From: an uncultured Fluviicola sp.
GTDB lineage: Bacteria; Bacteroidota; Bacteroidia; Flavobacteriales_D; Crocinitomicaceae
Length of the DNA: 64,000 nucleotides
Assembly: GCA_913009205.1 (NCBI GenBank)
Contig: CAJVYC010000007.1
Location: 62,001 to 126,000, forward strand
Direction of reading: 5' to 3'
Shown here: piece after piece, positions 1 to 10,036 of the stretch
Layout: the number at the start of each line of letters is the position of its first letter
Position numbering within the stretch: position 1 is the first letter of the stretch
Made by a program: the position numbers and the translations under genes
Notes under the pieces: generated by a model
Database searches by the model: none
Seen by the model: the letters and a program-made list of their open reading frames with translations, nothing else
Told to the model about the DNA's origin: nothing

Positions 1-1812
1 GAGCTAAACCAATCGAATGTAATCAAATTGACTAAAATCCTTGAGTCATTGTCTGACAAGAAAACACACGGTAATCATGTCAATCAACTTTTGGGCGATT
101 ACTATGTTTCTTTTAAGGACATGGTCACTAGAAATGCACTTGGACTTAAACCTATTCAAAGCCAACTAGATGCGATTAATAAAATCAATTCAAAAGAACA
201 AATTGTAGGGATTGTCGCCGAACAACACAAAAATGGAATCGAATCTTTGTTTCGTTTCAGAGTTGGGCAGGACATGAAAAATGTTGACAATAATATTGCT
301 CAATTTGCACAGGGCGGCCTTGGATTACCGAATAAAGAATACTATTTCAAAGACGATAAGGAAGATATTAGAACTGCGTATCAGAATTACATAGCATCCA
401 TTATGACGATGCTTGACAAAAGTGATCCAGACAAAATTGCTGTGAAAATTATCGAATTCGAGACTTCTTTGGCGAATTTAATGCTATCTCCTTCTGAAAT
501 GAGAATTCCAGAAAACAGGTATCACATTTCAGAGCGTGCCGACGTAATTAAAAGTTTTGGAGAATTTGATTTTGAAGCCTACCTCTCTATGACTGGCATT
601 GCATCATTCGAAACAATGAATATAGCAAGCCCGAGACACATATTATCTATCAATAAAATGATTGAAGAAGTTGGTTTAGAGGATTGGAAGAATTATTTAC
701 TTTGGAAAACAATCAACCACTACGCAGGCCATTTGGACCACAATTTTGTTGAATTGAATTTTGATTTCTATGCTCGCTCGCTTCGAGGAAAAAAGAAAAT
801 GAAACCTTTCAATGAAAGAGCAATTGAAGAAATCACAAGTATGGAACTTGGAGAAATGCTTGGAAAGGCATTTGTTGAAAAACATTATTCTGATACCGCA
901 AAAGCCAGAGTTAATGAACTGGTTGACAACTTACTTATCGTTTTTCAAGAAAGAATTGAGAACCTTGAATGGATGTCTCAAGAAACGAAAAAGCAAGCCT
1001 TGAATAAATTAAATTCTATTGGTCGCAAACTTGGTTTCCCTGATAAATGGACAAACTTTGATAATTTAAAAATCAGTAGAAACGGGTATTGTGAAAATTA
1101 CACCCGCTCTGAACAATTAAGCTTTGAAAGAAACATTTTAAAATTAGGCAAGCCCGTAGATAAGGAAGAATGGGGAATGCCTGCCCATATGGTGAACGCT
1201 TATTACCACCCATTGCTGAATGAAATTGCTTTCCCCGCTGGAATTATGCAACCTCCATTTTTCGATGCGAATTATGAAGACGCCGTAAACTATGGTAGAA
1301 TTGGAATGGTAATCGGTCACGAGTTTACACATGGATTTGATGACATGGGATCTAAATTCGCTGCTGATGGTTCGTTTACGAATTGGTGGACAGAAAACGA
1401 TAGATCATTGTTTGAGGAAAGAACAGCTAAACTTGGGAATACCTTTGCGAATTTCTGCCCAATTGAAGGTCATTGTGTAAACCCACAATTAACAATGGGA
1501 GAAAACATTGCTGACCTTGGTGGATTGACATTGGCGTACCATGCATATGCTAGAACAGAGGAATTTAAAGCTGGAATCAAGAGAAAGGGGTATTCTCCCG
1601 CTCAGCGTTTCTTTATTGCTTACGCTCAATTGTGGAAGATTAATTTCACAGATGCTGAAATGAAAAGAAGAATTGCTACTGATTCGCATTCTCCAGGGAT
1701 GTATCGCGTTAATGGACCATTGATGAATTGTCCTGAATTCTTTGAAGCCTTTGGCGTTCAAGAAAGTGATACTATGCGTAAATCTGAAGAGGAGATTTCG
1801 AAGATTTGGTAA
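1..1812 (+). CDS. M13 family metallopeptidase (neprilysin/PepO-like), 5' end outside the window
   Basis: ORF 28-1812 with HEFTHGFDD zinc motif and ENIADLGG motif; open upstream, so probably 5'-truncated by the window edge. Confidence 0.93.
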   Translation, partial: ELNQSNVIKLTKILESLSDKKTHGNHVNQLLGDYYVSFKDMVTRNALGLKPIQSQLDAINKINSKEQIVGIVAEQHKNGIESLFRFRVGQDMKNVDNNIAQFAQGGLGLPNKEYYFKDDKEDIRTAYQNYIASIMTMLDKSDPDKIAVKIIEFETSLANLMLSPSEMRIPENRYHISERADVIKSFGEFDFEAYLSMTGIASFETMNIASPRHILSINKMIEEVGLEDWKNYLLWKTINHYAGHLDHNFVELNFDFYARSLRGKKKMKPFNERAIEEITSMELGEMLGKAFVEKHYSDTAKARVNELVDNLLIVFQERIENLEWMSQETKKQALNKLNSIGRKLGFPDKWTNFDNLKISRNGYCENYTRSEQLSFERNILKLGKPVDKEEWGMPAHMVNAYYHPLLNEIAFPAGIMQPPFFDANYEDAVNYGRIGMVIGHEFTHGFDDMGSKFAADGSFTNWWTENDRSLFEERTAKLGNTFANFCPIEGHCVNPQLTMGENIADLGGLTLAYHAYARTEEFKAGIKRKGYSPAQRFFIAYAQLWKINFTDAEMKRRIATDSHSPGMYRVNGPLMNCPEFFEAFGVQESDTMRKSEEEISKIW

Positions 1813-1830
1813 GAAAATCTTAATGCATTA

Positions 1831-1866
1831 AAAAAGGCGTCTCGATAATTCGAGAAGCCTTTTTTA
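1831..1866 (+). terminator. Rho-independent terminator after M13 peptidase
   Basis: AAAAAGGCGTCTCGATAATTCGAGAAGCCTTTTTT hairpin plus T-run. Confidence 0.8.
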
Positions 1867-2125
1867 TTTAGTTTAAATGGATTATAATTCTATTGCTTTT
1901 GGGTTGCTTAACTTCAAGGGATTTACTGTAATTGAGTATCGCATTGATTGTTAAACTGTCCGGGGCACATTTTACGTCCGTGCTAGGAGCGACAGAGTAT
2001 TTTTTTAACATAGGCACTATCAATAAGTTGTTTCATAATTAATAACGCACTGTTTTATGAAATATTATATGCGATTCAAAAAAAAATAACATTTCTTATT
2101 TGGAAGTTAACAAAAAGTCTTTTGT

Positions 2126-2304
2126 CTATTCCTTGTCCTGTATTTCGGGCTTGTCCCAATAGATACTCCAGTCGTTAACATAATTGCAAAGTTTTCAATT
2201 CTACGCACCCAATCATGGTTGTAAAATTCATGAATAAAGTCCCAATACAGATTAAAATCTTCACTTTTCGGTCCATAAATATGTTCGGAATAATCATGAA
2301 TGAT
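2126..2304 (-). pseudogene. Frameshifted remnant of an unidentified gene
   Basis: Minus strand reads IIHDYSEHIYGPKSEDFNLYWDFIHEFYNHDWVRRIEN then, after a frame change, CNYVNDWSIYWDKPEIQDKE*; not in the supplied ORF list. Confidence 0.45.
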
Positions 2305-2623
2305 TCAAAACAAAAGAAAAAAGGAATAAGCAAACGTAATTAACGTAACTTGTTAATATTATTGATAATCCATTTTCCAGCGAAATTGGCAATTATTAAA
2401 CAAATAAAATATTTCAAGAGGAAAATCATCCAATAATGAAGATGGTTTGTAAGGCACTAATCATAGAAACAATACTCAACAGATAAAAGCGTTGGTTCAG
2501 CGCATAACAATCCGTTATAAAACAGAATACAAATTAGAACAAAAACAATAGGTTTTGTAAACTCGCCTTGATTAAGATTGATTTCATCTAAAGTATCAGA
2601 AATATAACTGGAGTCTGTATTGA

Positions 2624-4702
2624 TTAATAACTCCCAGAATAACGACGGATAAACCATTCTGTAGTAAGAAATACGATAACGAGGAGGCAAAGCCATTTCC
2701 AGTCAATTAAATCGCTGTAATCCGTTTCATCATAAGAGATGTTAACGATGTCTTTGCGGTTTCCAATATCCGCTAACAATTGATCCATCAATCCAATTTT
2801 GTAGAATTTACCGTTCGAATTTGAAGCAATCGTTTTCAATAAATTATGGTCCGCCGATGTTGACAATGCCTCAAGAGAAACATCCTCGACAATAAATACT
2901 CCTTCTTTCTTATGTACATTTCCATCAAACTTTGTGTCTGCGCTCCATTTGTATTTCCCTGCTTTCAGCTTACCCAGCGGAAGACGGTAATCTTTGGCAT
3001 TCTTCGCAAACACATACGGGATATTTCTTTCGTTATCGTCTTCTAAGTTGAAATTGATGTCGGGAGTTGTAATTTGCTCTAATGTTGAGTTATAGAACTC
3101 AGCATTAATGAAAATTTCATTGTTAATATTGAACCGTTTCGGTAGATTAATTCGAAGCGGGTCTGAATTCTTCTTAACAACTAAATATTGAATCGATTTT
3201 TGAATGATCTCGTTGAATCCATTGTTGTTTTTTGTACTTCTAAATTCAGAAAACTTCCATTTCCAAAGGCCTTCACCAACAAAGACACCAAACTTCGACT
3301 TTGTATTTTTCCCAAAAACCAAAATAGGATCTTTCTTCTGAACTGGGCCTAATCGTTGTGCGATTAATACACTTCCACCTTCAATTTTGACATCTCCAAA
3401 CTTCACATGAATTGGAGGCGCTTTCTCCAATAGTTTCTGCGCTTTTTCAGACAATTCGAACAACTGAAATCCTTCTGAAAAATAACCTTGTACTTGATCC
3501 ATTCTTCGATCGTTTGGGATACTCAATCCGATATTTAATTTGTCCACATTACTTCTAGACGAAGCCGCAGTAACAAAATAGAAGATTGGTAAATTAATAG
3601 CATTCGCTTGGCGGATCAACTCAGCGTCAGAACTTATTCCTGCTCCATGCAAAATAAGAAGCTCAACATCTTTAAAACTTCCGTCCCATTTAGAGATTAG
3701 TTTTGACTCGACCTCCAGATTTTCATCCGTTTCAATGACGCTTTTGATCACAGGAACATCTGGATGCGGTGCTTTTGATAGAATCAACACCTTACTTCTA
3801 GAATCTATTACTTCAATGTAAACACTTTGTTCGTTGTTTTCATAAGAAGATTCATCATCCAAATGACGCAGTTTAACTGTGTAATTCACAAATCCAATTT
3901 GATTTGCTTCAACTAAAAAAGTAACGTGTCGAAAATCAAAATTCTTTCCTGTGTACCTCAGTTTTTCTGATGCAATTACCTTGTCGTTCTGATACAACTC
4001 CAATTCGCAAGATGAAGCCGCCATCTTATTCGCTTCAATATCAATTTCAATTGGGAATTGATTCTTGAAGAATGCAATGTCATTTGCCGCTACGTTTCGA
4101 ATAAGCTGATCGCGTTTTTGTATTGTATCCCCCACTCCTACCGAGAATATTGGCGTCAAGCTTATCTTCTCAGCAACGTATTTCGGTGAATTTCCTTTGT
4201 TGTAGTTTCCATCACTTACAAAACAAATCCCGCCAATATTACGGTTGAAGAATTGATTATAAATATGGTTGAACCCAAGATTTAAATTAGTGACAGAACC
4301 ACTAAAATCGTATTGATCGTTATCCTTTAAATCACCGTCAACAACATAAGTCTTAAAGTCAAAACGTTTCCCATATTTGGTTTTCAATCCCTTTTGAAAT
4401 GAATCAATTTTTGATTTCACAGAGCTACTATCGCTGTAATTCAGCATGGAAGATGAGTTATCTACCAGTGTTATGAAGACAGGTTTCTCTGTTTTCGACT
4501 CAGTTGTCTCTAAAAGAATACCGTAAAGTAGGATTCCCAAAAGAATTAGAGCACTTGACCTTAAGGAAATTAAGATTCCTTTTTTCCAGCTCGGAGCTCC
4601 TTCCATTTGTTTCTGTTTTCTGTAATACCAAATAGAAAGTACAACTGAAACTAAAATCAAGGGAATCAACCACCACAGCGATATATCTGAAAAAATCTTC
4701 AT
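2624..4702 (-). CDS. VWA-domain-like membrane protein (BatA/vWA type of Bacteroidota)
   Basis: 692 aa, N-terminal TM helices, VDNSSSM MIDAS-like motif, C-terminal TM. Confidence 0.75.
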   Translation of the reverse strand: MKIFSDISLWWLIPLILVSVVLSIWYYRKQKQMEGAPSWKKGILISLRSSALILLGILLYGILLETTESKTEKPVFITLVDNSSSMLNYSDSSSVKSKIDSFQKGLKTKYGKRFDFKTYVVDGDLKDNDQYDFSGSVTNLNLGFNHIYNQFFNRNIGGICFVSDGNYNKGNSPKYVAEKISLTPIFSVGVGDTIQKRDQLIRNVAANDIAFFKNQFPIEIDIEANKMAASSCELELYQNDKVIASEKLRYTGKNFDFRHVTFLVEANQIGFVNYTVKLRHLDDESSYENNEQSVYIEVIDSRSKVLILSKAPHPDVPVIKSVIETDENLEVESKLISKWDGSFKDVELLILHGAGISSDAELIRQANAINLPIFYFVTAASSRSNVDKLNIGLSIPNDRRMDQVQGYFSEGFQLFELSEKAQKLLEKAPPIHVKFGDVKIEGGSVLIAQRLGPVQKKDPILVFGKNTKSKFGVFVGEGLWKWKFSEFRSTKNNNGFNEIIQKSIQYLVVKKNSDPLRINLPKRFNINNEIFINAEFYNSTLEQITTPDINFNLEDDNERNIPYVFAKNAKDYRLPLGKLKAGKYKWSADTKFDGNVHKKEGVFIVEDVSLEALSTSADHNLLKTIASNSNGKFYKIGLMDQLLADIGNRKDIVNISYDETDYSDLIDWKWLCLLVIVFLTTEWFIRRYSGSY

Positions 4703-4777
4703 TGAGTTACGAAAATAACAATCTAAAGCATATCAAAAGACAGAACTATGTTAAATAGTGTTTGGAAAATTGTCCTA

Positions 4778-5761
4778 TTACTTCTTCTTCGGAGGATCAA
4801 CGAAATTCTTCATTGTATACGAGACTCCCAGACCAAGAACAGATTTGAATTGCGTTCTAGGTCCAAACCCACCATCGATCGATTGAATATTGATATCATG
4901 ATCGTAAATAACTGTCCAGTTCAGTGAAGCTGAAAACCATTTGTTTACTTTAAAAGTAAAAAGAACATCTCCGTTAATATCAATATTTTCAGGGTTCTCC
5001 AAATAGTTAGAGAACAATTCCAATGTCGATTTCATTTCAATGTTTTTGACAATCTCTTTGTTGTATTTCATTTTGAAATAAGCACCAAATTCAGATCTAT
5101 ATAAACTTCCAGGAATAAGCACTCCATCAACAATCGCTGCTGGATCAACACCAAAAGAACCCGCATCGGCTAATACTTGATCATTAACAACCGTCCATTT
5201 CATAGCGGCAGGAGAAATGAATAGCGTTAAGTTTTTATTCGGTGAATAATCCAATCCTAAGGCAAGGTTAAAATAACCAGGAGCCATAAATGATGAAACG
5301 CGGTCCAAAGTGTTTGGATAAACAAAACCATCTAAGAATTGAGTTCTAAATCCAGTAATTAGAGAAAAATATAGTTGTTTCTTTTCAATACTCTTGTCAA
5401 AACTATAGCCAAAGGTCGATGATAATTCAATTCTATCATCTGTTTTTTGAAGTCCTTCTCCTCCATTTCCCTTACCTATATATTGTAAACCTCCTAAAGC
5501 AAGGCTCAAATTGTTCTCCCATTTCCATTGATGCTGAAGATAATTAGCTGATGCGCTGACATATCCCATCAAAGAAATACTATTTCGTCCACCAGCGTTC
5601 CAGTTTACAAACGATGACTGAGTTCCATTTGAACCGTATAATGCCTTTAGCTTCCATGGTTTAACGACAGTGTCTGCTTTTTGAGTTGTTGTATCCGTTT
5701 GGGCTTGAGTGAAAGTGACACCAATGATTGTCAAAGCGATAAGCAATATTAATTTATTCAT
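4778..5761 (-). CDS. DUF3078-like outer membrane beta-barrel protein
   Basis: Signal peptide, W-K-x-x-G(N)xxS/NWxAGGxNS pattern, aromatic beta-strand alternation. Confidence 0.75.
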   Translation of the reverse strand: MNKLILLIALTIIGVTFTQAQTDTTTQKADTVVKPWKLKALYGSNGTQSSFVNWNAGGRNSISLMGYVSASANYLQHQWKWENNLSLALGGLQYIGKGNGGEGLQKTDDRIELSSTFGYSFDKSIEKKQLYFSLITGFRTQFLDGFVYPNTLDRVSSFMAPGYFNLALGLDYSPNKNLTLFISPAAMKWTVVNDQVLADAGSFGVDPAAIVDGVLIPGSLYRSEFGAYFKMKYNKEIVKNIEMKSTLELFSNYLENPENIDINGDVLFTFKVNKWFSASLNWTVIYDHDINIQSIDGGFGPRTQFKSVLGLGVSYTMKNFVDPPKKK

Positions 5762-5927
5762 AAAAAATTTTGTTGGCGCAAAAATAGATATAAGTTCAAT
5801 AATGATCTAATACTTTGATAGTTTATGTATCAAAAAAGGTTATACATTGATGTGAAATGATCGCGGTGTCAAATGGTTTAAGTCTTAAGAATTTTGTAAA
5901 TTTGCGTGGAATAAAAACGACCAAACA

Positions 5928-7106
5928 ATGAGTAAAGAAGTTTATATAGTAGCAGCAGTTAGAACTCCAATGGGAAGTTTCGGAGGAGCATTATCAACTG
6001 TACCCGCCACAAAATTAGGAGCAACAGCAATAAAAGGTGCCCTCGAAAAAGCAGGTGTATCGGCTGATAAGGTAGGCGAAGTTTTTATGGGGAATGTTCT
6101 TCAGGCAAACTTAGGTCAAGCACCGGCTCGTCAAGCAGCAATTTTTGCTGGAATCCCTGATACCGTTCCTTGTACTACAATAAATAAGGTTTGTGCATCA
6201 GGAATGAAGGCGCTTTCATTAGCAACTCAATCTATTTTATGTGGTGACAATGATATCGTTATTGCGGGTGGAATGGAAAATATGAGCAGCGTACCTCATT
6301 ATTATAATGCAAGAACAGCAACGAAATTAGGTGATGTAACAATGATCGATGGAATGGTGAAAGATGGACTTACGGATATCTACAATGCTGTCCACATGGG
6401 AGTTTGTGCTGATAAATGTGCGGCGGAAAATAATGTTTCAAGAGAAGATCAAGATCAATTCGCAATAGAATCATATAACAAAGCTTCTGCTGCTTGGGAT
6501 GCTGGAAAGTTCAATGATGAAATTGTTCCTGTAGAAGTTCCTCAGCGTCGTGGTGATGCTATTATCGTTGATAGAGACGAAGAGTACACGAACGTTAAAA
6601 TGGAAAAGATTCCTCAATTAAGAGCAGTCTTTACAAAAGATGGTACTGTTACTGCAGCAAACGCTTCAACTTTAAATGATGGTGCTTCTGCCCTTTTGCT
6701 GATGAGTAAGGAAAAAGCAAATGAAATGGGAATAACACCTATTGCTAAAATTGTTGGATATGGCGATGCAGCTCACGAACCAGAATGGTTTACAACAGCT
6801 CCTTCAAAAGCAGTTCCTGTTGCATTAGCAAAAGCTGGATTATCAGTTGACGATATTGATTACTGGGAATTAAATGAAGCCTTTTCTGTTGTTGGAATTG
6901 TGAATACTCAGAAATTAGAACTTGATCCTTCGAAAGTTGATGTGAATGGAGGTGCAGTTGCACTTGGACATCCTCTTGGAAGCAGCGGATCGAGAATTAT
7001 TGTCACTTTAATCAACGTTTTAAAACAAAACGGAGGTAAATACGGTGCTGCTGGAATTTGTAACGGTGGTGGTGGTGCTTCGGCAATGGTTATTGAAAAC
7101 GTATAA
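5928..7106 (+). CDS. Acetyl-CoA C-acetyltransferase (thiolase)
   Basis: NKVCASGMKAL active-site Cys, GGMENMS, NGGAVALGHPLGSSGSRI, C-terminal CNGGGGASAMVIE. Confidence 0.95.
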   Translation: MSKEVYIVAAVRTPMGSFGGALSTVPATKLGATAIKGALEKAGVSADKVGEVFMGNVLQANLGQAPARQAAIFAGIPDTVPCTTINKVCASGMKALSLATQSILCGDNDIVIAGGMENMSSVPHYYNARTATKLGDVTMIDGMVKDGLTDIYNAVHMGVCADKCAAENNVSREDQDQFAIESYNKASAAWDAGKFNDEIVPVEVPQRRGDAIIVDRDEEYTNVKMEKIPQLRAVFTKDGTVTAANASTLNDGASALLLMSKEKANEMGITPIAKIVGYGDAAHEPEWFTTAPSKAVPVALAKAGLSVDDIDYWELNEAFSVVGIVNTQKLELDPSKVDVNGGAVALGHPLGSSGSRIIVTLINVLKQNGGKYGAAGICNGGGGASAMVIENV

Positions 7107-7128
7107 TAGAATTTCAAAATAGTATGTG

Positions 7129-7165
7129 AAAAGCGCCTCTCGTTAAATCGAGATGCGCTTTTTTA
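7129..7165 (+). terminator. Rho-independent terminator after thiolase
   Basis: AAAAGCGCCTCTCGTTAAATCGAGATGCGCTTTTTT. Confidence 0.8.
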
Positions 7166-7207
7166 GTTTAATACTTACATTAGATGTTACAACCTCAAAA
7201 TTCACAC

Positions 7208-8185
7208 ATGAAATTAATCTACTTCCTTCTTTTTTGTTTGATACTTTCTTCATGTAATACCGCAGAATCTGAGAAGATTAAAACCTCTATCCCTGAGACT
7301 AAAAAACTAGTCGATGACAAAGATCGAGTATCATTAATTATACTTGGAACCGTTCAAGATGCGGGTTCACCGCAAATCGCCTGCACAAAAAGCTGTTGTA
7401 AAGATTTGTTTTCAAATCCAGATCCAACACGAAAGGTTGTCTCCATCGGAGTGGCTGATTACAAATCTCAAAGAAAATATTTGTTTGAAGCGACTCCTGA
7501 TATGCCTAGCCAAGTCAAACGTTTAAGTCGTTTTGCATTCGATAATGGAGAAGAAATACCGCACGCCACCTTCCTGACACATGCGCACATAGGCCACTAC
7601 ACTGGGCTGATGTATTATGGCAAAGAAGCAATGAACGCGGACAAGGCTCGAGTATTTGCTTTGCCAAAAATGAGAAGCTTCCTTATTAAAAATGGACCAT
7701 GGAGTCAATTGATTGATAGTAACATCAGTTTACAACCTATTGAGGAAGGTAGATGGAATCCAATATCTGAGAACTTTAGGGTAATGGCATTTACCGTTCC
7801 CCATAGAGACGAGTTCTCCGAAACTGCTGGTTACGTTTTTTATGGAAAAAAGAAAAGTGCACTTTTCATTCCGGACATTGACAAATGGAGCAAATGGGAC
7901 AAAGATATCATTAAGGAAATGACTAAAGTTGATTATGCCTTTATTGACGCTACATTCTATGATGCTGAAGAGATAAACAACCGAGATATTTCAGAAATCC
8001 CACATCCATTTATTATAGAAAGTATGGAACTTTTCAAAGATTTGTCCAAAAGTGAGAAGCGTAAAATCTATTTCATTCATATGAACCATACCAATCCGGC
8101 TTTAAATGCCGACAGTCCACAATCCAAGAAAATAATTGAAAATGGATTTAACATTGCTAGGTATAACGATGTTTTTGAATTGTAA
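7208..8185 (+). CDS. PqqB-like MBL-fold hydrolase, lipoprotein
   Basis: MKLIYFLLFCLILSSC lipobox; LGTVQDAGSPQ; LTHAHIGHYTGL; ATG at 7208 preferred over 7184. Confidence 0.75.
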   Translation: MKLIYFLLFCLILSSCNTAESEKIKTSIPETKKLVDDKDRVSLIILGTVQDAGSPQIACTKSCCKDLFSNPDPTRKVVSIGVADYKSQRKYLFEATPDMPSQVKRLSRFAFDNGEEIPHATFLTHAHIGHYTGLMYYGKEAMNADKARVFALPKMRSFLIKNGPWSQLIDSNISLQPIEEGRWNPISENFRVMAFTVPHRDEFSETAGYVFYGKKKSALFIPDIDKWSKWDKDIIKEMTKVDYAFIDATFYDAEEINNRDISEIPHPFIIESMELFKDLSKSEKRKIYFIHMNHTNPALNADSPQSKKIIENGFNIARYNDVFEL

Positions 8186-8211
8186 ATTTCGATTTGGAAA
8201 TCTTAGGGTTC

Positions 8212-9330
8212 TTAAATTAACGTCTTATACAAATCCTCATACTGACAAACAACGGTATCAATGTCAAATATTTTAGAACGAGCAAGTGCGTTTTCACCAA
8301 AGTTTTTTTTACGGTCTTCGTCTTCTAAAATATAGATTGCGTTTTTGGCCATATCTTCAACGTCTCCTACGTCAGACATAAAACCAGTTTCTCCATTGAT
8401 ATTTACTTCTGGAATGCCACCGGTATTAGATGAAATCACAGGAACTCCCATCGCCATTGCTTCTAAAGCCGCCAACCCAAAACTCTCCGTTTCTGAAGGT
8501 AGAACGAACAGATCTGAGATTTCAAGAACTTCTTGCGTTTCTCTCACTTTACCAATAAAAACAACCCTATCGCATAATCCTAGTTGAGCACATAACTCTT
8601 CAAGGCCGTAGCGCTCAGGCCCATCACCAACCATTAACAATTTTGATGGTATTTTCTGATTGACTTTATCAAACATTTTCAGAACATCATCAACGCGTTT
8701 CACTTTTCTAAAATTCGAAATATGACACATAATTGGCTCATTATCAATAGCATACCGTCTTCTTATTTCTTGAATATTATGAATTGTTTTAGACCTTGGG
8801 TGTACAAAATTTGGAATCACTAAAATATCCTTCGTTGCATTAAAATGCTTATACGTATCTTCTCTAAGACTTTCAGAAACTGCTGTGATAGCATCGGATT
8901 CATTCATGCAAAACGTAATAACAGGCTCGAATGAAGGATCTCTTCCAACTAGTGTAATGTCTGTTCCATGAAGAGTTGTGACATAAGGAATATGAACTCC
9001 CTGTGCAGCCAAAATTTGCTTTGCCATAAAGGCCGCAGAAGCATGTGGAATTGCATAGTGTACATGCAAAACATCAAGTTCTTCCCGCTTTACAACGTCA
9101 ACCATTTTACTGGCCAAAACAGTTTCATAAGGTGTGTAGTCAAACAACGGGTAATCCGAAACTGCTACCTCGTGGTAAAATATATTTGATCGGAAACCTC
9201 CAAGTCGAACAGGTTGAGAATAAGTGATAAAATGAATCTCATGACCTTTCTTTGCCAATGATTTTCCCAATTCAGTTGCCATTACTCCACTTCCCCCATA
9301 AGTTGGGTACAAAACAATTCCTATTTTCAT
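8212..9330 (-). CDS. bshA: N-acetyl-alpha-D-glucosaminyl L-malate synthase (bacillithiol synthesis)
   Basis: MKIGIVLYPTYGGSGVMATELGKSLAKKGHEIHF; GT4 C-terminal ESFGLAALEAMAMGVPVISSNTGGIPEV. Confidence 0.93.
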   Translation of the reverse strand: MKIGIVLYPTYGGSGVMATELGKSLAKKGHEIHFITYSQPVRLGGFRSNIFYHEVAVSDYPLFDYTPYETVLASKMVDVVKREELDVLHVHYAIPHASAAFMAKQILAAQGVHIPYVTTLHGTDITLVGRDPSFEPVITFCMNESDAITAVSESLREDTYKHFNATKDILVIPNFVHPRSKTIHNIQEIRRRYAIDNEPIMCHISNFRKVKRVDDVLKMFDKVNQKIPSKLLMVGDGPERYGLEELCAQLGLCDRVVFIGKVRETQEVLEISDLFVLPSETESFGLAALEAMAMGVPVISSNTGGIPEVNINGETGFMSDVGDVEDMAKNAIYILEDEDRKKNFGENALARSKIFDIDTVVCQYEDLYKTLI

Positions 9331-9436
9331 CCTAATTTTTCTTTGTAATAAGTCACTTTACATTTCAAAAGTATACAATATAACATCAATGTTTCCTCAA
9401 CAAAACCCTTATTCTATTAAGCCTATGGATCAATAT

Positions 9437-10036
9437 TTAGCTATTCTCTAATCCACATTTCTTAAACATCCAAGTTACTGACTTGGCTATCAGGAATGCA
9501 AATGGAATTGCCGCTGCAATATCGATAGAATAATGAACGCGTTGCATCATTAAAAGAGCTCCAACTCCTATTCCTAAAATGAGGAATATGTATTTTTTTG
9601 ATAGAAAAAACATCACAAAAACAAAAGCAGTATGTCCGCTGTAAAATAAATCGGCAGTTATTTCACCATCAAAAATCATGTTATATAATATAGGGTCGTT
9701 AAGACTTACAAGTCCTATCGGTTCTCGTAAAGGAACCAATGACAATGTTATAATTCGCGTCAACAAAATTAGACCATAAGCTAAAGCAAACTTCGACAGC
9801 TCATTGATTTTTGCACAGCGAAGTAAGATGTAAATGATAAGTGATGAATACGTAATTCCAAAGATATAGATTGAAAAATCGCCTCTTGGAAACAAATTCA
9901 AAACGGAATCGTTAAACGCGTATCCCGACTTATTGATATTGTCTTGATGATAAAGTAAAAACCAAATGAACAACTGCCCACTAACAGCTAAGAACAGCAG
10001 TGATGCAAGAAGCGCTAGTATCTTCTTTCTTTTCAT
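9437..10036 (-). CDS. PAP2-like phosphatase family membrane protein
   Basis: Multi-TM, LFYSGHTAFVFVMFF and VHYSIDIAAAIPFAF motifs. Confidence 0.75.
   Translation of the reverse strand: MKRKKILALLASLLFLAVSGQLFIWFLLYHQDNINKSGYAFNDSVLNLFPRGDFSIYIFGITYSSLIIYILLRCAKINELSKFALAYGLILLTRIITLSLVPLREPIGLVSLNDPILYNMIFDGEITADLFYSGHTAFVFVMFFLSKKYIFLILGIGVGALLMMQRVHYSIDIAAAIPFAFLIAKSVTWMFKKCGLENS

Noticed and set aside
2457-2696. 79-aa minus ORF overlapping the VWA gene's 3' end
   Set aside because: Overlaps the VWA C-terminus in another frame; no convincing protein character, likely spurious.
6908-7117. Antisense ORFs such as 6908-7117(-), 1489-1761(-), 48661-48867(+), 50292-50486(-)
   Set aside because: Shadow ORFs of well-identified conserved genes with unnatural composition.
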